The notes: generated from the sequence alone by a model not told the origin. Counted from the stretch's first letter, positions 18,253 to 27,265 are shown. The stretch: DNA of 64,000 nt from CAYXAA01 sp964462985 (GCA_964462985.1 CAYXAA010000009.1:62001-126000); one strand, 5' to 3'. Program-made: numbers and translations.

Positions 18253-21200
18253 GTGCTGAATTCGGTCTACATCACCGTCGGCGTCGCGCTGATCCTGGCG
18301 ATTCTGGTCGCCCTGGTCGGGCCGTTCTTCATCGACTGGACGGCCTATCGCGCGTCGTTCGAGAGCTACGGCACCAAGGTGCTCGGCCACCGCGTTGCCG
18401 TGATGGGCGACGCGGACATGCGCCTCCTGCCGACACCGACCCTGACCTTCACCGACGTGCGTGTCGGCGAGGCGGAGGACCCGTTGCTCGCAATATCGCG
18501 GTTTTCGATGCGCATCGAATTGCCGCCCCTGCTCAAGGGGGAGATCCGCGTCATCGACATGCGCTTGGAGCAGCCGCGGCTGCGGCTCGCGCTCGACGAG
18601 AGCGGCCGGCTCGACTGGTTCACCGCCGCGCCGCAGGGTGGCATGATCGCCCGGATCGATCCGGACCAGGTGCTTGTCGAGCAGATGGAGGTGGTCGAAG
18701 GGACTCTTACACTGGTGGATGCTCGCAGCGGCAAGACCCACCGGGTCAAAGACGTCAACGCGCTGGTCAGCGCGCGCTCGCTGGTCGGGCCATACAGGCT
18801 CGATGGCACGGCCACCGTCGGCGATGCAGCGGCCACCGTCCGCCTCGCAACCGGCCGGCGCGACGAGGCCGGCGCCATTCGCGTCAAGACCCAGGTGACC
18901 CCCGCATCGCTGCCGTTCGAGACGCTCACCGATGGCACCTTGTCGGTCAGCGGTGAGCGCCCGCTCTACGAGGGGACGTATACGCTTAAGTCGGTGACGC
19001 CGGACGACATGCCGGAGCAGGCCTGGGTGGCGGAAGGCGCGTTCTCGCTGGGCGTCGACGCGCTTGCCCTGAACGAGACCGTGCTGCGTTACGGTCCGGA
19101 GGAGCATCCACTCACCTTTGAGGGTGCGCTCAAGGTGGACCTTTTGGGCGAACCGAGGTTCGACCTGTCAGCGCGCGCCAAGCAGATCGATGTCGATCGT
19201 CTGGCCGGGGCCGGGCCGCAGCAGCCCCTAAGCCTCGGCAAGGCGGTGGAGGCGGGGCTCGCCGCGCTGCGTGCCGTGCCGCATCCGCCTGTGCCCGGCC
19301 GAGTGCGGATCGCCGTGCCGGCGACCGTGGTGGGCGGCGGCATCCTGCAGGACTTTGCGCTCGACGCGGAAACCATCGCGAGCGGCTGGAGGGTTGTGGC
19401 GCTCAACGCCCAGCTGCCGGGGCGGGCGCAGCTTCGAGCCAGCGGCGATCTCGTGCTGCGGCCGGACCTCGGATTCCGCGGCCAGATGTCCGCCAGCGTC
19501 GAGCAGCCCAACGGTTTCGCCGACTGGTGGCGCAAGGGTGTCACCCTGGCCGAACCGGTGGCGCCGTTTTCGCTGGAAGGTCGGCTGGACGCCACCGCAT
19601 CCGGCGTCGCGTTCACGGATCTCGCCTTCTCGGTCGCCGGACATACCGGACGCGGCGTGGTGTCCTACCGCCGGCCGGAGCAGGGGCCGGCAAGGTTCGA
19701 GGCCGATCTCGACGCCGAGCGTCTCGACCTTGATCAGGTCGGGCTGCTTGCGCGGCTGTTTGTGGCAGATGACAGCGGGACCATGTCCGCATCGATGGAG
19801 GACGATGTGGACGTGTCGCTGCGGCTGTTCGCCGACACGCTGGCTGCCGGGGGTATCGAGGCGCATCAGGTCGCGGTGGACGCGCTCTTCGCAAGCGATA
19901 CCCTGACCATAAGGGATTTGACCGTGCGAGATCTGGCAGGGGCCGATCTGACGGCCAGCGGAAGGATCGAAGATCTGTCCGGCGCGCCGCGGGGTGACTT
20001 TTCGGCCGAGATCGACGCCGCACAGCTCGACGGGCTCGCCGCGCTGCTCCGGCGTCACGCGCCAGGAGCGGCGGCCGATCGGTTCGCGGCCCTGGCGCCG
20101 ACACTATCGCCGGCGCGGCTCACCCTCGGCTTCGCCGGGACGGGAGACGGCCAGGACACGAACGCACAGGTCGAGCTCGACGGCCGCCTCGCGGGGAGCG
20201 AGCTCAGCACGCATCTTTCCCTGAAAGGCCGGCTCGATGCCTGGCGCAGCGCACGGATCGAGGGAGACGCCGAACTGAAGGGCGAGGATGCCGGGGTGTT
20301 GTTGCGACAGCTGGGCGCGGATCTGCTTCCCGTTGCTGCGCTCGGCGCGGGCTCGATCACGCTTGGCGCCAGCGGTGTGCCGCAAGAAGGGCTCAATATG
20401 CGACTTCGACTTGGCGCGGGCGACGCCTCGATGCTCGCTGTCGGCACTGTCGCGTTTCCGCAGGATGCACCCGTTCGCTATGGCGGCGATATCGTCGTCA
20501 AGGCGGAGGATCTTGTCGCTCTCGCGCTCATGACCGGCCGCATGCCGCCGCTTCTCGCCGGCGACACGGCCATTGACGTTGCCATGACGGTCGAGGGCAT
20601 CGGGGACCGTTTCTCGATCGAGCGGCTCGCAGGCACCGTCGGCGCGGCTCGGATCGAAGGTGGGCTAACCGGCGACCTCCGGCGCGTGATTCCCGGCGCC
20701 GTGCCGCAGCTTTCAGGAACGCTGACCCTGTCGCGGCTCGGTCTCGCACTGGTCAGCGAACTGGCGCTCGGTGCAGATCTCTGGTCTTCGTCTACCGATG
20801 GCAGCTGGCCGCAGGCATCGTTTGCGGCTCCGGTCATCGACGGCGTCGATCTCGATCTCCGGCTCGGCGCCGATGTGCTCGACATCGGTCGTGGCATCAA
20901 GGCGACGGCGGCGAGCGGGCGGCTGCGTCTGAAGCCTGGCGGCGCGCTAACACTGCAAGAGGGCAAGGCGGATCTTGCCGGCGGGCAGATTGCGGGCACC
21001 TTCGCGATCAGGCGCTCGGGCGGGGAGGCCGGCATTAATGGGGCCCTTCGCATCACCGACGCCGATCTCGCCGCGTATGTCTGGACCCGTCAGGGCCGGC
21101 CGCTCGCGACCGGTCGGTTCGACCTCAACGCCGAGTTCGACGGCACCGGCCGATCGGTTGCCGGCATTGTGTCTTCGCTGGGCGGTGGCGGTACCTTCAC

Positions 21201-22383
21201 GATCAAGGATGGCGAGATCCGCAGCCTCAATCCCGATGCCTTCGGTCTTGTGATCCGGGCGGCCGACGCCGGGCTCGACCTGACCGATGAAGAAATTCGA
21301 AAGGCCTTCGCCAGCCATCTCGACACTGGAGTGCTGCCGTTCGATACGATCGAAGGCACCTTCTCGATTACCGGCGGGGTGGCGCGGATGCGTAACGTCA
21401 GTGTCGACAACGAAGAGGCTGCCCTGTTCGGCAATGCCCAGGCCGATCTCGAGAGCGGCACGCTCGAGAGTGACTTCTCGCTCCGGGTTGATCCAGGCGA
21501 GAATGCCGTGACCGGGGCGGATCCGCAGGTCGGCCTCGTGTTCTCCGGGCCGATCGAGGCGCCCAGCAGGCAAATCGACATTGCTCCATTCACTGCCTTC
21601 CTGACACTGCGGGCGTTCGAGCAGGAAGTGCGCCGGGTCGAGGCGCTTCAGGCCGACATCCTGGAGCGTGAGCGCCTGATGCGGGAGCTGAAACGCCTGC
21701 GCCAAATTGAGAGTCGCAAGGAGCGCGAAGCCGAGGAACAGAGGCGCGCGGCCGAGGAGGAAGCGCGGCGAGCGGCAGAAGAGGCGGCCCGGCTCGCCGC
21801 CGAGGAAGACGCCCGCCGGCGAGCGGCCGAGGAAGCTGCGCGAGGCGAAGCGCCGCCAACTGCCTCGCCGCTCAGCCTGCCCGATGTGGTGCCCGGTCCG
21901 ACGCCACTGGGCACAGTTCCGGCGCCGCAGCCTGCGGCGCCCGCCGGTGCAGCGGACGATGCTCGAGCATCCCCGAGCACGGTTGCGCCTCTAAGGTCCT
22001 CGACCGCGGCGTCGCCGGACCCGCACCCGGTCCTTGCACCGCAGGAGCCCGTTAACAATTCGCCGGAACAGGACTTCAGAACGCGCATCCGGGCGGCGAT
22101 CGATGCCGTGTCCGGCGCGGTCGACGGCGGAGAGGGAAGCGTAGCGCCGGCCGCACCAGGCGCAGGGACGGAGGACCTGCCGCCGCTTGATGCCCCGATC
22201 GAGGTTGCACCGGCGCCTGGCTTCGATGCCGAAGCGCGCGAAACGCTGCCGCCGTCCGAGCCGGCCGTGGCTGGCCCTGTCGGCCGAGATCCGCGTCCGA
22301 CCCGCCGCACTCCGGCGCGTCCGGCGCCGCAGCGTTTCATCACGCTGCCGAACGGCGTCCTGGTCCCGGTGCCGGATCCGTAG
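18253..22383 (+). CDS. AsmA family protein, very large
   Basis: 1376 residues beginning with GTG just after GGAGGT at 18245-18250. One N-terminal membrane anchor (YITVGVALILAILVALVGPFF) places the rest in the periplasm. The N-terminal AsmA domain continues into a long beta-rich region of bridge-like lipid transfer type, with AsmA_2 signatures near residues 950-1110 (GGTFTIKDGEI). A charged Glu/Ala/Arg coiled coil (about 1133-1200) and a Pro/Ala-rich tail follow. AsmA-like proteins are thought to carry phospholipids between membranes; the role here is inferred. The last 44 bp overlap the convergent RHH gene. Confidence 0.85.
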   Translation: MLNSVYITVGVALILAILVALVGPFFIDWTAYRASFESYGTKVLGHRVAVMGDADMRLLPTPTLTFTDVRVGEAEDPLLAISRFSMRIELPPLLKGEIRVIDMRLEQPRLRLALDESGRLDWFTAAPQGGMIARIDPDQVLVEQMEVVEGTLTLVDARSGKTHRVKDVNALVSARSLVGPYRLDGTATVGDAAATVRLATGRRDEAGAIRVKTQVTPASLPFETLTDGTLSVSGERPLYEGTYTLKSVTPDDMPEQAWVAEGAFSLGVDALALNETVLRYGPEEHPLTFEGALKVDLLGEPRFDLSARAKQIDVDRLAGAGPQQPLSLGKAVEAGLAALRAVPHPPVPGRVRIAVPATVVGGGILQDFALDAETIASGWRVVALNAQLPGRAQLRASGDLVLRPDLGFRGQMSASVEQPNGFADWWRKGVTLAEPVAPFSLEGRLDATASGVAFTDLAFSVAGHTGRGVVSYRRPEQGPARFEADLDAERLDLDQVGLLARLFVADDSGTMSASMEDDVDVSLRLFADTLAAGGIEAHQVAVDALFASDTLTIRDLTVRDLAGADLTASGRIEDLSGAPRGDFSAEIDAAQLDGLAALLRRHAPGAAADRFAALAPTLSPARLTLGFAGTGDGQDTNAQVELDGRLAGSELSTHLSLKGRLDAWRSARIEGDAELKGEDAGVLLRQLGADLLPVAALGAGSITLGASGVPQEGLNMRLRLGAGDASMLAVGTVAFPQDAPVRYGGDIVVKAEDLVALALMTGRMPPLLAGDTAIDVAMTVEGIGDRFSIERLAGTVGAARIEGGLTGDLRRVIPGAVPQLSGTLTLSRLGLALVSELALGADLWSSSTDGSWPQASFAAPVIDGVDLDLRLGADVLDIGRGIKATAASGRLRLKPGGALTLQEGKADLAGGQIAGTFAIRRSGGEAGINGALRITDADLAAYVWTRQGRPLATGRFDLNAEFDGTGRSVAGIVSSLGGGGTFTIKDGEIRSLNPDAFGLVIRAADAGLDLTDEEIRKAFASHLDTGVLPFDTIEGTFSITGGVARMRNVSVDNEEAALFGNAQADLESGTLESDFSLRVDPGENAVTGADPQVGLVFSGPIEAPSRQIDIAPFTAFLTLRAFEQEVRRVEALQADILERERLMRELKRLRQIESRKEREAEEQRRAAEEEARRAAEEAARLAAEEDARRRAAEEAARGEAPPTASPLSLPDVVPGPTPLGTVPAPQPAAPAGAADDARASPSTVAPLRSSTAASPDPHPVLAPQEPVNNSPEQDFRTRIRAAIDAVSGAVDGGEGSVAPAAPGAGTEDLPPLDAPIEVAPAPGFDAEARETLPPSEPAVAGPVGRDPRPTRRTPARPAPQRFITLPNGVLVPVPDP

Positions 22384-22615
22384 GGAAATTGGGTCCGGCT
22401 GGAATGGCGGCGCGGTAGTGACGCAGAACGGCGACCCGCACGGCGGAGGAGAGCGCGGCGTCCGGGGCGCGGCCATCGTCGATGCCGGCGATCAGCGCGG
22501 CGAGACTGATGTCTTCGTCCTTCGCCATGACTTCGAGGGCCTCCCAGAATTCCGGCTCCAGCGCCAGGCTGGTGCGGTGACCATGGAGCGTCAGGGATCG
22601 CTTCTTCAGCGTCAT
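22340..22615 (-). CDS. Ribbon-helix-helix domain protein
   Basis: 91 residues. The N-terminal half (KRSLTLHGHRTSLALEPEFW, then ALEVMAKDEDISLAALIAGI) fits the RHH_4 family of small alphaproteobacterial DNA-binding-like proteins. The tail is low-complexity Pro/Gly. Its start overlaps the DUF4169 stop by 4 bp (22612-22615) and its 3' end overlaps the asmA-like gene antisense by 44 bp. Target unknown. Confidence 0.8.
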   Translation of the reverse strand: MTLKKRSLTLHGHRTSLALEPEFWEALEVMAKDEDISLAALIAGIDDGRAPDAALSSAVRVAVLRHYRAAIPAGPNFPTDPAPGPGRRSAA

Positions 22616-22812
22616 TCGGATGGAGTATCCTCGGACGGTGCCAGGCGATGTCCGTCCAGAAGCCGGCGGCGCTGTTCAGCCAACTCCGCCTCGCGCTCCC
22701 GCTCGGCCCTGGTGCGGCCATGGCGAACCCGGTTTTCGGCCGCTCGGGCTTCCTTGTCCTTGCGCGCCTTGGCCTTGCGGGCCCGCCGGAGATTGACGAT
22801 TTCGGCCGCCAT
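22612..22812 (-). CDS. DUF4169 family protein
   Basis: 66 residues, nearly all charged (AEIVNLRRARKAKARKDKEA), predicted as a single long helix. Proteins of this family are found upstream of RHH_4 and downstream of sspB in many Alphaproteobacteria; the same order sspB, DUF4169, RHH is seen here with tight spacing. Start at ATG 22812 rather than TTG 22821. Function unknown. Confidence 0.75.
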   Translation of the reverse strand: MAAEIVNLRRARKAKARKDKEARAAENRVRHGRTRAEREREAELAEQRRRLLDGHRLAPSEDTPSE

Positions 22813-22839
22813 GATGCCCAACCGATCCCTGCGGCCGAA

Positions 22840-23445
22840 TCAGGGCTTCTTGCGGAACTTGTCGAGCGAAACGACCTCCGCTCCGGAGGAGGCGGCCGGT
22901 TCGGCGGGTGCATCAGACGGCGAAGGCGCGCGGCGCGGGGCTGGGTCGCTGTTCTCCTTTGCCGCCTTGTCCTTGGGAGCCTTGTCGGAGCGCGGCTGGG
23001 TCTTGGCTTCGACCTTGCTCAGCGTCGCTTCGGCCTCGGCCTGCTCCTTCGCCGCCAGCTTCAGCTCCTCGGGCAGCTCCTCGGCGGTCTTGCCAGGGTC
23101 GAACTCCAGCGCGAACTGCACGGACGGGTCGAAGAAGCCCTTGATTGCCGAAAACGGGATGAACAGCCGCTCGGGAATGCCGCCGAACGAAAGGCCGACC
23201 TCGAAGCTGTGCTCGGTGACGGTCAGATCCCAGAACTGATGCTGGAGAACGATCGTCATCTCCTTCGGATAGCGCTCCTTGAGCCGCGGTGATATGCGCA
23301 CGCCCGGCGCCGTCGTGTCGAAGGCGATGTAGAAGTGATGGTCGCCCGGGAGCCCGGCGCGCATGACCTCTGTGAGCACCTTGCGCACGGCACCGCGCAA
23401 GGCGTCCTGAATGACGATGTCGTATCGGATGAGGTCTTCGGCCAT
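22840..23445 (-). CDS. sspB: SspB-family ClpXP protease specificity adaptor
   Basis: 201 residues. The SspB fold occupies about 1-130 (HHFYIAFDTTAPGV, FIPFSAIKGFFDPSV), followed by a flexible acidic/Ala linker and a conserved short C-terminal ClpX-binding peptide (VVSLDKFRKKP). SspB captures ssrA-tagged polypeptides released by tmRNA and delivers them to ClpXP. Its neighbour on the same strand is the tmRNA gene itself. Possible operon with DUF4169 and RHH genes downstream. Confidence 0.92.
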   Translation of the reverse strand: MAEDLIRYDIVIQDALRGAVRKVLTEVMRAGLPGDHHFYIAFDTTAPGVRISPRLKERYPKEMTIVLQHQFWDLTVTEHSFEVGLSFGGIPERLFIPFSAIKGFFDPSVQFALEFDPGKTAEELPEELKLAAKEQAEAEATLSKVEAKTQPRSDKAPKDKAAKENSDPAPRRAPSPSDAPAEPAASSGAEVVSLDKFRKKP

Positions 23446-23501
23446 AGGTCCGAACCGCCGGAATCAGTGTCGATGCGGCGCACAATGACGCGCCGGTCCG
23501 C

Positions 23502-23536
23502 AAAAGAAAAGCCCGGGAGAAAAGCTCGCCGGGGCC
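23502..23536 (-). terminator. Intrinsic terminator downstream of ssrA
   Basis: On the minus strand GCCCCGG ... CCCGGGC form an imperfect 7-bp stem followed by TTTTCTTTT. It lies some 30 nt after the end of the mapped tmRNA and 57 bp before the sspB start, so it likely ends tmRNA transcription. Confidence 0.6.
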
Positions 23537-23567
23537 GATCCTCGACGACCGGGAGCGGAGGTCGAGT

Positions 23568-23884
23568 GGAGGCTTCTGTTGCCAGGTGCCTCCGAACCCC
23601 GCCTGACGGTGCTACCCGCCAGGACTTTAATGGACTACCCGCACCGCATTACGCGGCGAGAGCGGCGTCCGAAGCATAGTTGTCATTGGCAACTATTAGG
23701 ATGGCCCGATATCGGCGGTACCATGCCGGGCGAAAGTACAGCCTTTACACCCTCGTCGATCCTATTTCGCCCCCGCCGAAACCCACGGGTTGCCGTGAGC
23801 TTGGGTGGAGGCGCCGGGTACCGCCCCCGGGTCCGATAGGCTTATTGCGCTGACCATTTATCGCCATAGCCGACCGTCGTCGGC
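23568..23884 (-). ncRNA. ssrA: Circularly permuted (two-piece) tmRNA
   Basis: On the minus strand the tag reading frame at 23690-23649 encodes ANDNYASDAALAA then TAA. The coding piece starts at 23774 with GGGGGCG, followed by the tmRNA-typical AGGATCGACGAGGG. The acceptor piece lies upstream and ends near 23804: CGCCTCC pairs with GGGGGCG over 7 bp and places a G-U at position 3, the alanine identity pair. T-stem CCGGG/CCCGG encloses a 7-nt loop. The encoded 3' end is ACCC, so the final A of CCA must be added after processing. Hairpin 23568-23593 closes the 3' side. Ends of the precursor are approximate. Works with the adjacent sspB in ribosome rescue. Confidence 0.92.
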
Positions 23885-23891
23885 ACCACGG

Positions 23892-23920
23892 AATATAGGT
23901 GGTCAGTTCCCGTCTGAAAA
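23892..23920 (-). promoter_or_regulatory. Possible promoter of ssrA
   Basis: On the minus strand TATATT (23897-23892) with a weak -35 (TTTTCA/TTTCAG) about 16-17 nt upstream would start transcription near 23884, which matches the expected 5' end of an acceptor piece of about 80 nt. Weak match; position is the main argument. Confidence 0.3.
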
Positions 23921-24095
23921 GACCGCTCACAGCGGAATCGGAAGCATAGCCGGCGTATCGGACCCGGCAGGGGAAAACAGGGATGGTGTCCCGGCCTCCG
24001 CCTCTTCACCCTTGCCAAGAGACGACCGGCGCCCGATGCTGGAGAAACTGGAATCGCCCGGGACACCCCGGTGCACCGTGACCGCGGAGCTTCGC

Positions 24096-24905
24096 GTGAA
24101 AGCCTATCTCGACCTGATGCGCCGGATCCTCGAGGAGGGCGCCGATAAGACCGACCGCACCGGAACGGGCACGCGCTCGGTGTTCGGCCATCAGATGCGC
24201 TTCGACCTTCAGCACGGCTTCCCGATGGTCACCACCAAGAAGCTGCATCTGAAGTCGATCATCCACGAACTGCTGTGGTTCCTGGCCGGCGACACCAACA
24301 TCAAATATCTCAACGACCACGGTGTCCGGATTTGGGACGAATGGGCCGACGAGAACGGTGAGCTTGGCCCGGTTTACGGCGCGCAATGGCGCTCCTGGCC
24401 GCGCAACGCCGACGGCGGGCCGGACGGGGCGACGATCGACCAGATCCAGACCCTGCTCGACCAGATCCGCCGCAATCCCGACAGCCGGCGGCTGATCGTC
24501 TCGGCCTGGAACCCGGCGCTGGTCGACCAGATGGCGCTGCCGCCGTGCCACACGTTGTTCCAATTCTATATCGCCGACGGCCGGCTCTCCTGCCAGCTCT
24601 ACCAGCGGTCGGCCGACGTCTTCCTCGGTGTGCCGTTCAACATCGCGTCTTATGCGCTCTTGACCATGATGGTGGCGCAGGTCACCGGCTACCGACCCGG
24701 CGACTTCGTCCACACCTTCGGCGACGCACACCTTTACCGCAACCACTTCGAGCAGGCGCGGCTGCAGCTCCAGCGCGAGCCGAGGCCGTTGCCGAAGATG
24801 GTCATCAACCCGGACGTGACGGACCTGTTCTCGTTCCGCTACGAGGATTTCGCGCTGGAGGGATACGATCCGCACCCGCATATCAAGGCGGAGGTGGCAG
24901 TCTGA
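24096..24905 (+). CDS. thyA: Thymidylate synthase
   Basis: 269 residues from GTG 24096, which has GGAG 6 nt upstream; E. coli ThyA has 264. It makes dTMP from dUMP with methylene-tetrahydrofolate. Signatures: DRTGTGTRSVFG (about 22-33), the nucleophile in LPPCHTLFQFY (about 148-158), RSADVFLGVPFNIASYALL, and the C-terminal HPHIKAEVAV. The frame open to 23805 runs into the tmRNA region and lacks conserved residues. folA, which regenerates its folate product, lies 1.3 kb downstream. Confidence 0.95.
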   Translation: MKAYLDLMRRILEEGADKTDRTGTGTRSVFGHQMRFDLQHGFPMVTTKKLHLKSIIHELLWFLAGDTNIKYLNDHGVRIWDEWADENGELGPVYGAQWRSWPRNADGGPDGATIDQIQTLLDQIRRNPDSRRLIVSAWNPALVDQMALPPCHTLFQFYIADGRLSCQLYQRSADVFLGVPFNIASYALLTMMVAQVTGYRPGDFVHTFGDAHLYRNHFEQARLQLQREPRPLPKMVINPDVTDLFSFRYEDFALEGYDPHPHIKAEVAV

Positions 24906-24980
24906 GGGGCAGGCCCCAACTCAAGGTGCCATTTTACGCGCATTACGCGTTCGGCATCTCGATTTGCGTCATCCCGGACA

Positions 24981-25000
24981 GCGCACGCGTTTTCGTGCGC
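24981..25000. terminator. Hairpin between convergent thyA and DUF2461 genes
   Basis: GCGCACG (24981-24987) and CGTGCGC (24994-25000) form a 7-bp stem with a 6-nt loop. There is no strong T tract on either side, so termination function is tentative. Confidence 0.35.
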
Positions 25001-25016
25001 GTGCATTTGGGGGCCC

Positions 25017-25694
25017 TCAAAGCTCCCTGAGCCACTCGAACACTCCACGCGCCGGCAAAAATCGCTCGACGCAGAACGCCACCGCTCCCGGCGTCGTCAT
25101 CTCCTTGGGGCGCGGTTCGTCGCGCCAGACCCCGAGGCCCTTCTGCTTCAGAAGTGCGGCGTGGCGGTGGTCGGCAGAGAAGCCGGCGGGCACCCGGGCA
25201 AGGTCGGGGTCGCGCAGGCGAAAGCCGGCGGCGGCAAGGCCTGCAATCAGGCCCGCCAGCATGTCACCGTCGGACGTTTCGGCGACGCGGCGGCAATAGC
25301 GGTCGAGCATGTCTTTCTCGAAGGTCATCATGCCGACGCCCTGCTTGAGGCGGTCAGGACCGAGCAACAGGAAAAAGCTCGGCGGATGGGCCTGCTTGTT
25401 GCGGAAGATGCCATCGGACGGCCACGCTGCGAAGCGCAGGAAAGGCTCGTAAGGCCGTTTGTCCTTGGAAAAGCGGACGTCGCGGTTGATTCGGAAGGTT
25501 TTGGACGCCATCGGTATCCCGGTCGCCGCACCAAGTGCGCTGCAGAGCGCCGCTTCGAACGCGGCCGCCGGGGCCTTGACCGATTGCTCGTAGGTCCTGC
25601 GGTTGTCCTCGAACCACTCGCGCCTGTTATTTTCCGCAAGGCCGGAAAGGAAGGCGAAGGCTTCCTCGGGGAAGCCTTGAAAAGCGGCGGTCAT
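25017..25694 (-). CDS. DUF2461 (TIGR02453) family protein
   Basis: 225 residues. Begins MTAAFQGFPEEAFAFLSGLA and shows the family hallmarks NNRREWFEDNR near 22 and FRINRDVRFSKDKRPY near 68. No biochemical role is established for the family. It starts inside the stop of the upstream TfoX-like gene (4-bp ATGA overlap at 25691-25694), so the longer frame reaching 26228 is a read-through artefact and not one protein. Confidence 0.85.
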   Translation of the reverse strand: MTAAFQGFPEEAFAFLSGLAENNRREWFEDNRRTYEQSVKAPAAAFEAALCSALGAATGIPMASKTFRINRDVRFSKDKRPYEPFLRFAAWPSDGIFRNKQAHPPSFFLLLGPDRLKQGVGMMTFEKDMLDRYCRRVAETSDGDMLAGLIAGLAAAGFRLRDPDLARVPAGFSADHRHAALLKQKGLGVWRDEPRPKEMTTPGAVAFCVERFLPARGVFEWLREL

Positions 25695-26101
25695 GGCCGG
25701 GTGCTCCCCGCGCGCTTGCGTCGCCGCGGCGGCCTTTCCGCCTTCGGCAACAGACTCGAGGCGAAGGCGACCGCGGGCTTGAGCCAGCCGGCGAGGTCGG
25801 CGTCGGTCTCCAGCCCCTCGGGCGCAACCCAGAGAAAGCCGGTCATGCGCCGGCCGCCGTGAACCATGAGGGTGGCGTGAGGCCGTGCGGCGAGTGTCGC
25901 CTCCTGCTCGGCTCCGGGCCGCAGCAGCAACCCCTGCCTGCTGGCGCCGCAGACCATGTTGCCGTTGATCAGGAAGCAGATGCCACCGAACATGCGTTTT
26001 GTCGTGACGCCGCGCTCCGGCAGGTGCGGACGGATACGCTCCGCGAGCAGGTCGACATTCATCGGTTGTGCCGGAGGTGTTCTGTCTGTGGCCTTCGCCA
26101 T
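25691..26101 (-). CDS. TfoX/Sxy N-terminal domain protein
   Basis: 136 residues. The core RGVTTKRMFGGICFLINGNM (about 30-49) and LMVHGGRRMTGFLWV are typical of stand-alone TfoX N-terminal domain proteins; full-length TfoX is a competence regulator, but isolated domains are of unknown function. The C-terminal tail is strongly basic (PPRRRKRAGS). Translationally coupled to the DUF2461 gene. ATG 26062 (MNVDLL) is an alternative start. Confidence 0.82.
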   Translation of the reverse strand: MAKATDRTPPAQPMNVDLLAERIRPHLPERGVTTKRMFGGICFLINGNMVCGASRQGLLLRPGAEQEATLAARPHATLMVHGGRRMTGFLWVAPEGLETDADLAGWLKPAVAFASSLLPKAERPPRRRKRAGSTRP

Positions 26102-26260
26102 GGTCCCTCCCGGGTTTCCGCCACCGCAGCGCCAGAATGCCGGAACCGCACGGCGACATGAACGAAAAATTTTGCGGAAGGCGGGTTCCCTGCGGCCGGC
26201 GCAGAGGCCAATGTCGCACCACCATCAACGCTTGTTCACCGATCGCTGGGGAGCCGTCCC

Positions 26261-26818
26261 ATGAACGTCGCCAGTTCCGAAGCGCCCATCGCGGTCGTAA
26301 TCGTGGCGGCCGTCGCCGAGAACGGCGTGATTGGCGCCGAAAACGACATGCCGTGGCGGCTCTCGACGGACCTCAAGCGCTTCAAGCGGATCACGCTCGG
26401 CAAGCCGGTCGTGATGGGGCGCAAGACCTTCCTGTCGCTCGGCAAGCCGCTGCCCGGCCGGCCGAATGTCGTCATCACGCACGACCCCGGATTCGCAGCC
26501 GAGGGGGCGACGGTGGTGCACAGTTTCGCTGAGGGGCTGGCGGTTGCCCGGCAGCTTGCCACCGAGCTTGGTGCAGACGACGTCATCATCGGCGGCGGCG
26601 GGCAGATCTATGCCGAGGCCATGGCTTCGGCCGACCGGCTGGAGATCACCCGGGTGCATGCGACGCCGGAGGGCGACACCAGGTTCCCGCCGATTGATCC
26701 GGGCGTCTGGGAGGAGGTGGCGCGGGAGACGCCGGAGCGCGGTGAGAAGGACAGCGCCGACGTGACCTTCCTGACCTATCGGCGTCGGAACGATGGGGCA
26801 GCTGGGCCAAAAACGTAG
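26261..26818 (+). CDS. folA: Dihydrofolate reductase
   Basis: 185 residues. It reduces dihydrofolate with NADPH, regenerating the cofactor spent by ThyA. Motifs: AENGVIGAENDMPWRLSTDL (about 19-38; the acidic catalytic D lies in STDLKRFK), KPVVMGRKTF, and IIGGGGQIYAEAM. Slightly longer than E. coli FolA (159) through its ends. GGGGAG lies about 8 nt before ATG 26261. Confidence 0.93.
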   Translation: MNVASSEAPIAVVIVAAVAENGVIGAENDMPWRLSTDLKRFKRITLGKPVVMGRKTFLSLGKPLPGRPNVVITHDPGFAAEGATVVHSFAEGLAVARQLATELGADDVIIGGGGQIYAEAMASADRLEITRVHATPEGDTRFPPIDPGVWEEVARETPERGEKDSADVTFLTYRRRNDGAAGPKT

Positions 26819-26890
26819 CGCACCGCCTTCCGATTGCCGGCGGGCTCGCCTACCATCGGGATGATGAAGACGCGAGCAGGGGAGGGAACG

Positions 26891-27265
26891 ATGACCGCGA
26901 CGGTCAACATTCTGTCGAGAGTGCCGGACACCGACACGATTGGCGGGCGCATCCGCCGCGCGCGTGAGGCCACCGGGTATTCCTCTGCGCAGCTGGCCCG
27001 TCGGATCGGCGTGAAGACAACGACGGTCGCCGGCTGGGAGCACGATCGCGCCGCTCCGCGCGCAAACCGTCTTACCATGCTCGCCGGCGTGCTCGGGGTC
27101 AGCCCGACGTGGCTGCTGCACGGTCTCGGAGAGGCGCCGGCCCGCGAAGCGATCCGCGGCGAGCTTGCTGTCCTGTCCTCGAGCCTCGAGGCCGTCAAGG
27201 AGCTGCACCGGCGCAGCGGCGAAGCCATCGCCCGCCTCGAGGAGCAGATCGCCCGGCTTTCCTGA
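26891..27265 (+). CDS. XRE-family helix-turn-helix regulator
   Basis: 124 residues. HTH_3 domain at about 18-72 (IRRAREATGYSSAQLARRIG, then TTTVAGWEHDRAAPRANRL), followed by a short helical C-terminus (SSSLEAVKELHRRSGEAIAR) that could dimerise. ATG 26891 is preceded by GGAGGG at 26881-26886. It sits 91 bp before the FAD amine oxidoreductase gene and might regulate it; no operator is evident. Confidence 0.85.
   Translation: MTATVNILSRVPDTDTIGGRIRRAREATGYSSAQLARRIGVKTTTVAGWEHDRAAPRANRLTMLAGVLGVSPTWLLHGLGEAPAREAIRGELAVLSSSLEAVKELHRRSGEAIARLEEQIARLS

Noticed and set aside
16639..19107. 822-codon open frame on the minus strand
   Set aside because: It is antisense to the D-lactate dehydrogenase and AsmA-like genes, whose products are clearly conserved; high GC creates long stop-free shadow frames.
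21690..21850. Repetitive GC-rich DNA in the asmA-like gene
   Set aside because: The repetition comes from Glu/Ala/Arg codons of a coiled coil, not from tandem DNA repeats with fixed unit length.
25017..26228. Single 403-residue protein covering DUF2461 and the region upstream
   Set aside because: The C-terminal 225 residues are DUF2461 with their own ATG overlapping the stop of a TfoX-like gene in another frame; the N-terminal part is the TfoX gene read out of frame.
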